Shown: positions 58,860 through 64,000 of the stretch, in pieces
Position numbering within the stretch: the first letter of the stretch is position 1
How the letters are laid out: every line of letters starts with the position of its first letter
NCBI GenBank assembly: GCA_963920765.1
Contig: OY987244.1
Coordinates: 27,570,358-27,634,357 of the forward strand
Length of the DNA stretch: 64,000 bases
Direction: 5' to 3'
Source: Ulota crispa
Taxonomy: Eukaryota; Streptophyta; Bryopsida; Orthotrichales; Orthotrichaceae
Notes under the pieces: generated by a model
Database searches by the model: none
Told to the model about the DNA's origin: nothing
The model's input: the letters and a program-made list of their open reading frames with translations, nothing else
Program-made: the position numbers and the translations under genes

Positions 58860-61314
58860 ATTGGCCATATTCATGGAGCAACATCGAGCCAACCAGGGTG
58901 GTCAAGTAGCCACCGAGGCATTGAAAGCTGTTGTTGTGAAGACTGGTAGATTTGACGGCAAGAACATAACGAAGTTTTTGCGAGCCTATGTTTGCGAGAT
59001 GGAGGTGCATCAAGTTGATGAAAATCGAATGATGGCTACCTTCGACATGGCAGTTGTGCCTGACATTCGTGACCGTGTGCGAGAGATCCGCGAAGGAGTT
59101 CACACTTGGATTGCCTTTGCTGAGCGTCTACGTGACGAGTACTTTGACGAGGACACGGAAAGGATGACCAGAAGATCTTTTCTAGAATGGGTGGAGCAGC
59201 GGCCAGGAGACAACATGGGTGCTCATGAGCTGCTGAAGGCCTTTGAGAAGAAGTTTTCTCAGTTACCCATGATTGAGAGACGCCTCCTCAACACCAGGAA
59301 GGCAGAGCTTTTCCTTCAAGCAGCTGATGCTGCATTGGAGGATAGACTTCTTCTACTTCTTGGAGATCGTACCACAGAAGGTGGTTTTACCACCGATTGG
59401 AGAAGGGTGGAAGAGACCGTGACCTTGTTGGCCAAACAACAACGTGTGAGGTCAAGAGGATTTGGAGCAGGAGTAGACACTAATCCAATTTTAGTTCCAA
59501 AAAGTCCCAAAGTATCTTTTGCACCATCATCATCAACAACTCCAGGGTCTATCTTGAAGACCACCAAAACCAACGAAGGTAATGCTCTTGAAGAACTCAT
59601 CAAGAGTTTTAAAGAGCTGAAGGTGGAGTTTATTGAGTTGAGGAAGTCTCAGGCATCAGGCTCTTCTTCATCGTCGCAGCCATCTGATGGAGGGAGGACA
59701 CTCCCTTGGAGATGTATATGGTGTGACAAGAGCGAACAAGATGGCAAGCATCGCCTTCGAGACTGTACAGAGTGCGACGAGGCCTTGAAAGATGGCATCG
59801 TTGAATTTATTGACGGCAAGCTTCATGATTCATCCACAAAGACACCATTGAAGACCAACTTTGGCAGAGGAGGGATGAAGAAACTTATGGAGGGAAAGAT
59901 GGGACGATCTAGTTCCATACATGTACGTGAGGCTGATTCATACCACATTGAAGTGGAGCAGCACTCAATTGGAGCTTCACCCGCTCAAAGAGCCACACTG
60001 ATGAAACGAGGAGCCCAAGCCATCAGAAATGTAACTGGATGGGAAGACCCGGTTGATGCAAGGAGCATCAAAGCATTTTTGGAGAGAGATCAAGCCAATG
60101 TTGATCACTATGAGGCTTCAGTTGAAGAGAAGCGTGGGAGAGTTGAAGCCGAAGATGGTGAAGAGCCTTCATCAAAGAAGAGGGCTCAAGCGCAGAAAGA
60201 TTCTGCAAATGAATCGAAGCGCAGAGTACAAACGCGCTCGAAGACACAAAGTCCAAGCTTTGTGCACCCTGAGGATGATTTGCTTCCTGATAGAGACTGG
60301 GGGCAGTCTAGCGGCAGCGGAAGAAGCCATGAGAAAGAAGACTCTAGCAAGCCAAAGGGGAAGAGCCCTGCTTATAAGCTCCAGTCCGACATTGAGACCT
60401 CCATTGATATGAAGGGAATATGGGAAGAGAGGATCTTAGATGCCAAGATCGAGTTCACATTGAGGGAAGCACTTGGCATAGCCAAGAAAGACTTTCATGA
60501 GCTGATCATCGACATCATTAAGCGAAAGAGACTGATGACAGCAGAGACTGTAATGGTGAGTGCTTTGGACACTCACATGACCATCGATGAAGAGATTGAG
60601 ATTGGCGAAGTTTTTGCCATGATGGGAGACCATGAGGCTCACTGCAGTGAAATTACACTCACGGAGATAACAAGAAAAGAGCCAGAGAGGGTGCAGCGCT
60701 CAAATGGAAAGGCTAATGAGGCAAAAGTTCAGACATTTGATGATGAAGTATCAAAAGTTGAAGCTAAGATTTTTGAGTTCAGTTGTGATCATTCTACTGA
60801 TAGACCTCATGATGTCGAGACTGAGTTTCAGCAACCGTATTGGGCTAGAGCCACCACTGAGACGAGAGTGAAACTTGGTGGAATGGATGAGTCTGTTTTG
60901 GCCCTTGTAGATCATGGTTCAGAGATCAACATCATATCTCGCAAGACCTATGAGAAGGGCAAATGGCCAATTGACACAGAACATGGCTGGGTGATGAGAG
61001 CAGCTAACAATGGGCGCAGTTCATTGTATGGAGCTTGCCCTTCAGTGCCAGCAAAGATTGGAGATGTGGAGGTTGAGCAGAATTTCTTTGTTCAAAATAT
61101 TGGGGCATATCCAGTGCTTCTGGGCCAACCTTTCATCACTGCTTCACGCATGGAAACCAAAGTGTTGGATGATGGATCTCACTATGCTCGAATTCGAAGT
61201 ATAGATGGGAAGAAGTCAGTGCAGTTCTTAACTGTGAGAGCTGACAATGAGAGGCATCGAATGCAACTCAGAGAAGTATCTTTGCCAACTTCTCTGAACT
61301 TTCCGGATTTCTAG
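58860..61314 (+). CDS. Ty3/Gypsy Gag-protease polyprotein, 5' end in the gap
   Basis: The frame is open from the gap to TAG at 61312-61314. The first 200 residues form a helical Gag core. A zinc-knuckle variant CIWC...H...C (59713-59766, spacing CX2CX8HX4C) follows, then a long charged linker. The retropepsin domain starts near 60850. Its active site reads VDHGSEINII (Asp codon at 60910), where DTG or DSG would be usual, followed by YGACPSVPAKIG and VLLGQPF. From memory this domain layout is close to that of basidiomycete Ty3 elements. No internal stops were seen, so the copy may be young. The polyprotein would package element RNA and process itself. Confidence 0.8.
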
Positions 61315-64000
61315 AGGGCACACGTGGGATGTGGGGATCCACGGGTGCCAAGGATATCAATACTAGAGAATTCCCCAATATACATACTGCTATCAAGTGT
61401 GGATTTTTGAGCGTGACAAGGTGTGGATTTGCGAGTTTCATGGATGCCAAAGATTTGGACCATGTACATAGAAGATTTATCAAAAAGAAGGAGAAAAACC
61501 TAAAAAAAATGAAGGTTCTTGAAGAAGATGAGAGCATTACTGGTGTGTATGAAGAAAGTGGCATGCCAGATGATATCTTGCATACTCTGCAAGATTTGAA
61601 GACAAATGAGGATGCAGAGCCGACTACTCATTGTCTTATTGATGTCCATACAGCTGCAATGCATCATGAGATTTACACAGCAATGGCAAAGCTGTGTTCT
61701 TCTAATATCGATGGATATAGACCTGAAGCTGCAGTACATACCAAGTACAAGACTGTGAACAAGAAGGTGAAGCCAGTGGCTACTCAGCTACCATTTGACA
61801 CTGATGATCACATCAAACAAGCTGAAAAAGAGCCAAGTTTGAGAGAGTCAAGGAGAATTGGACACAAATTCACCAAAGAGACTCTAGCTAACCTCAAGAT
61901 TGGAGGAGATGGTTTCCTGACTAAGCCAGAGAAAAAGAAATTTCAAGACATGCTTTTGATGCATGGAAAGGCTTTTGCTTCTTCTTCAGATGAGATTGGG
62001 TGTGTGCAGCCAAGTGTTGTAGCACCAATGGTCATATTCACAGTACCACATATACCATGGGATTTGAAGCCTATTCCAGTGCCTAGAGCTCTACTGCCAA
62101 AATTAGTGGAGTTGCTCAAAGAAAAGACGCGCATGGGCATACTAGAGCCTTCAATGGCTCCATATTCAAACCGTTGGTTTACTGTGCCAAAGAAGTCAGG
62201 AGCATTGAGGTTCATCCAAGATATGCAGCCTGCAAACAAAGTTACAATCAGAAACAAAGGATCAGGCCCTGTTGTTGACGAAGTGGCGGAGGCATTTGCT
62301 GGACATGCAATCTATTCCATTGGAGATCTATACTCTGGTTATGATCAATTCCAACTTGCTGCTCAAAGCAGGGATTTGACGACTATGAAGACTCCTCTTG
62401 GATTGGTGCGTATGTGCACATTGCCTCAAGGCGCTACTAATTCAGTGGCACATATGCAAAGCGCTATGAATCAAATTCTAAGAGACTTTGTGCCAGAGAA
62501 AACCATACCTTTTGTGGATGATATCCCAATAAAAGGATGCGAGGAAAATCAAAGAGACTTGACAGTTCAGAGTGATGGTTGCCGAGCCTTTGTAAGCAAC
62601 CATATCCATGACGTGGCTCAAATCTTGGGCAGACTTGAGGAGGTGAATTTGACTCTATCCATTGATAAGTCAAAGTTTGGGGTGAATGAAATTCTGGTGG
62701 TTGGGCACTTATGTGGCTCTTATGGAAGAAAACCTAATCCTGAAAAGATTGATGCTATTGGAAGAATGAAAGCCTGTAGCAATATCACCGAAGTAAGGAG
62801 GTTTCTTGGAGCTTGTGTCTTCTACCACATATGGATTCCCCATTTTGCTCATATATCAGAGCCTCTCTACAAATTATTGCGTAAGAGGACCAAATTCATT
62901 TGGGAAAATGAGCAAAACTTGGCTATGGAAGAGTTGAAGAGGATTTTGGAGTCGCCACTAGTTCTCAAGCAAGTGAACTATGATTGCAAGAGGCCGGTGA
63001 TCGTGACTGTTGACACAAGTCCAATTGCCATAGGTTGGGCTATTGGACAAGATGATGAGGAAGGCAAAAGATTTGCTATTCGATTTGGAGCAAGGATTTT
63101 GACAGAGCGTCAGAGAGCATATCCACAAGTGAAAAGAGAACTATGGGGTGCTCTTACAGCTCTGAAGGCGGACAGAAATTACCTTATTGGAGCAGAGGTG
63201 GTACTGGAGACTGATTGCTTACCTTTGCTGGGGATGATAGCAAATTGTTCTTCACCAGACATTGCAATGCTTCGATGGATCGCCTACATCAAATCCATGA
63301 ATCCGGTTCTAGTACACATTGAAGGCAAAAAGAATTCTGTTGCCGATATGTTGTCTAGAGCAAGGTATTCTAATGAAGATGAGATGATGGGCCACGAAGA
63401 TGTCGAAGATTTATTGCATGGAGGCTATGTGGTGACGATAGATGCTGAGAGCTCATCGATCGATGCTTTGCCATTCAAAGCTGAGCTTTATGAAGAAAAA
63501 TTGAGAGACATTGGGCTATATTTAAGCACAATGAAGCTGCAAGAAGGATGGACAGACAAAACATACAAAGACATCAGGCATCAATCCTATAGATATCTTT
63601 TGAGAGAAGGATTTTTATGGAAGAGGGCAAAAAGAGCTGATGAAGTACCATTGAGAGTGGTGGGGGACTCTAAGACCAAAGCTGAAGTTCTCAAGGAGTT
63701 CCATGATACTCTTTGGGCAGGTCACAGAGGTGTATGGGCCACTTATACAAAAATCAAGGAGAGGTACTGGTGGAAAGGACTTTACAAAGACGTTGAAGAG
63801 TTTGTAGTTTCTTGTGTAGTGTGCCAATTGCAATCCAAGGTGCGCCACAGAGATGAATTACATCCTACTTACCCTCTAGCGATCCATTTTCAGTGGATGA
63901 TAGATTTGGTAGCCATGCCAAATGCTATGTGGGGAATGAAGTACCTTGTTTTGGCACGAGAGGAGCTCTCAAACTTCGTTGAGGGCAGAGCCTTGAGGAC
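61315..64000 (+). CDS. Ty3/Gypsy Pol: reverse transcriptase, RNase H, integrase (partial)
   Basis: The frame is -1 relative to Gag-protease, is already open upstream of the Gag stop, and runs off the window without a stop; a first in-frame ATG is at 61440. Reverse transcriptase shows SGALRFIQDMQPANKVTIRN, IGDLYSGYDQF and the catalytic FVDD (62511-62522). RNase H shows VTVDTS, KRELWGAL, LETD and NSVADMLSR. Integrase shows the zinc-binding FHDTLWAGH and CVVC (63699-63824) and a first catalytic Asp at 63903. The domain order RT-RH-INT identifies Ty3/Gypsy. The rest of integrase, any chromodomain and the 3' LTR lie outside the window. Confidence 0.88.

Overview
This 64 kb window is nuclear DNA of a land plant: GT-AG introns, a plant-specific receptor kinase, and many transposable elements around few genes. 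Two decayed LHCSR (stress-related light-harvesting) genes point to a bryophyte, probably a moss or liverwort with a repeat-rich genome, because LHCSR is typical of algae and bryophytes and largely missing from vascular plants. The species cannot be named from the sequence alone.

Four protein genes look intact. A CrRLK1L (FERONIA/THESEUS-type) receptor kinase lies at 2343-5247 (+), with one coding intron. A four-exon 20S proteasome beta subunit (PBD, beta4 position) lies at 8946-13184 (+). A twelve-exon NAD+ glycerol-3-phosphate dehydrogenase with an N-terminal extension lies at 14388-19672 (-). A single-exon, membrane-anchored FkbM-type methyltransferase-like protein lies at 35496-36506 (+). 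It has a short upstream ORF whose stop codon overlaps its start codon. The genes are functionally unrelated and share no pathway. Two head-to-head LHCSR pseudogenes lie at 44454-47435 (-) and 48605-49475 (+); the first is split by a solo LTR.

Most of the rest is transposon sequence. The most striking set is a dozen or so non-autonomous elements that start CCC(C), end (G)GGG and are flanked by TTAA (once TTAG), as in piggyBac-type transposition. They occur at 7.3-8.0, 24.0-27.3, 30.4-31.3, 33.1-34.0, 40.6-41.2, 49.6-50.5 and 51.6-56.1 kb, some nested in each other. Other small elements carry signatures of MULE (9-10 bp duplication, long TIRs), TA-target, Harbinger/Tourist (TTA), CACTA and hAT (perfect 8-bp duplication) superfamilies.

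From about 56.7 kb to the window end is a large Ty3/Gypsy retrotransposon: LTR, a 200-N gap, gag-protease, then reverse transcriptase, RNase H and integrase running off the edge. Its protease and reverse-transcriptase motifs resemble, from memory, elements common in basidiomycete fungi more than the usual plant lineages. A perfect-looking foldback abuts the gap and may be an assembly artefact. The long stretches between 13.2-14.4, 21.7-24.0, 27.3-30.1, 31.3-33.1, 37.8-40.6 and 41.2-44.4 kb are AT-rich and hold repeats but no gene I can support.
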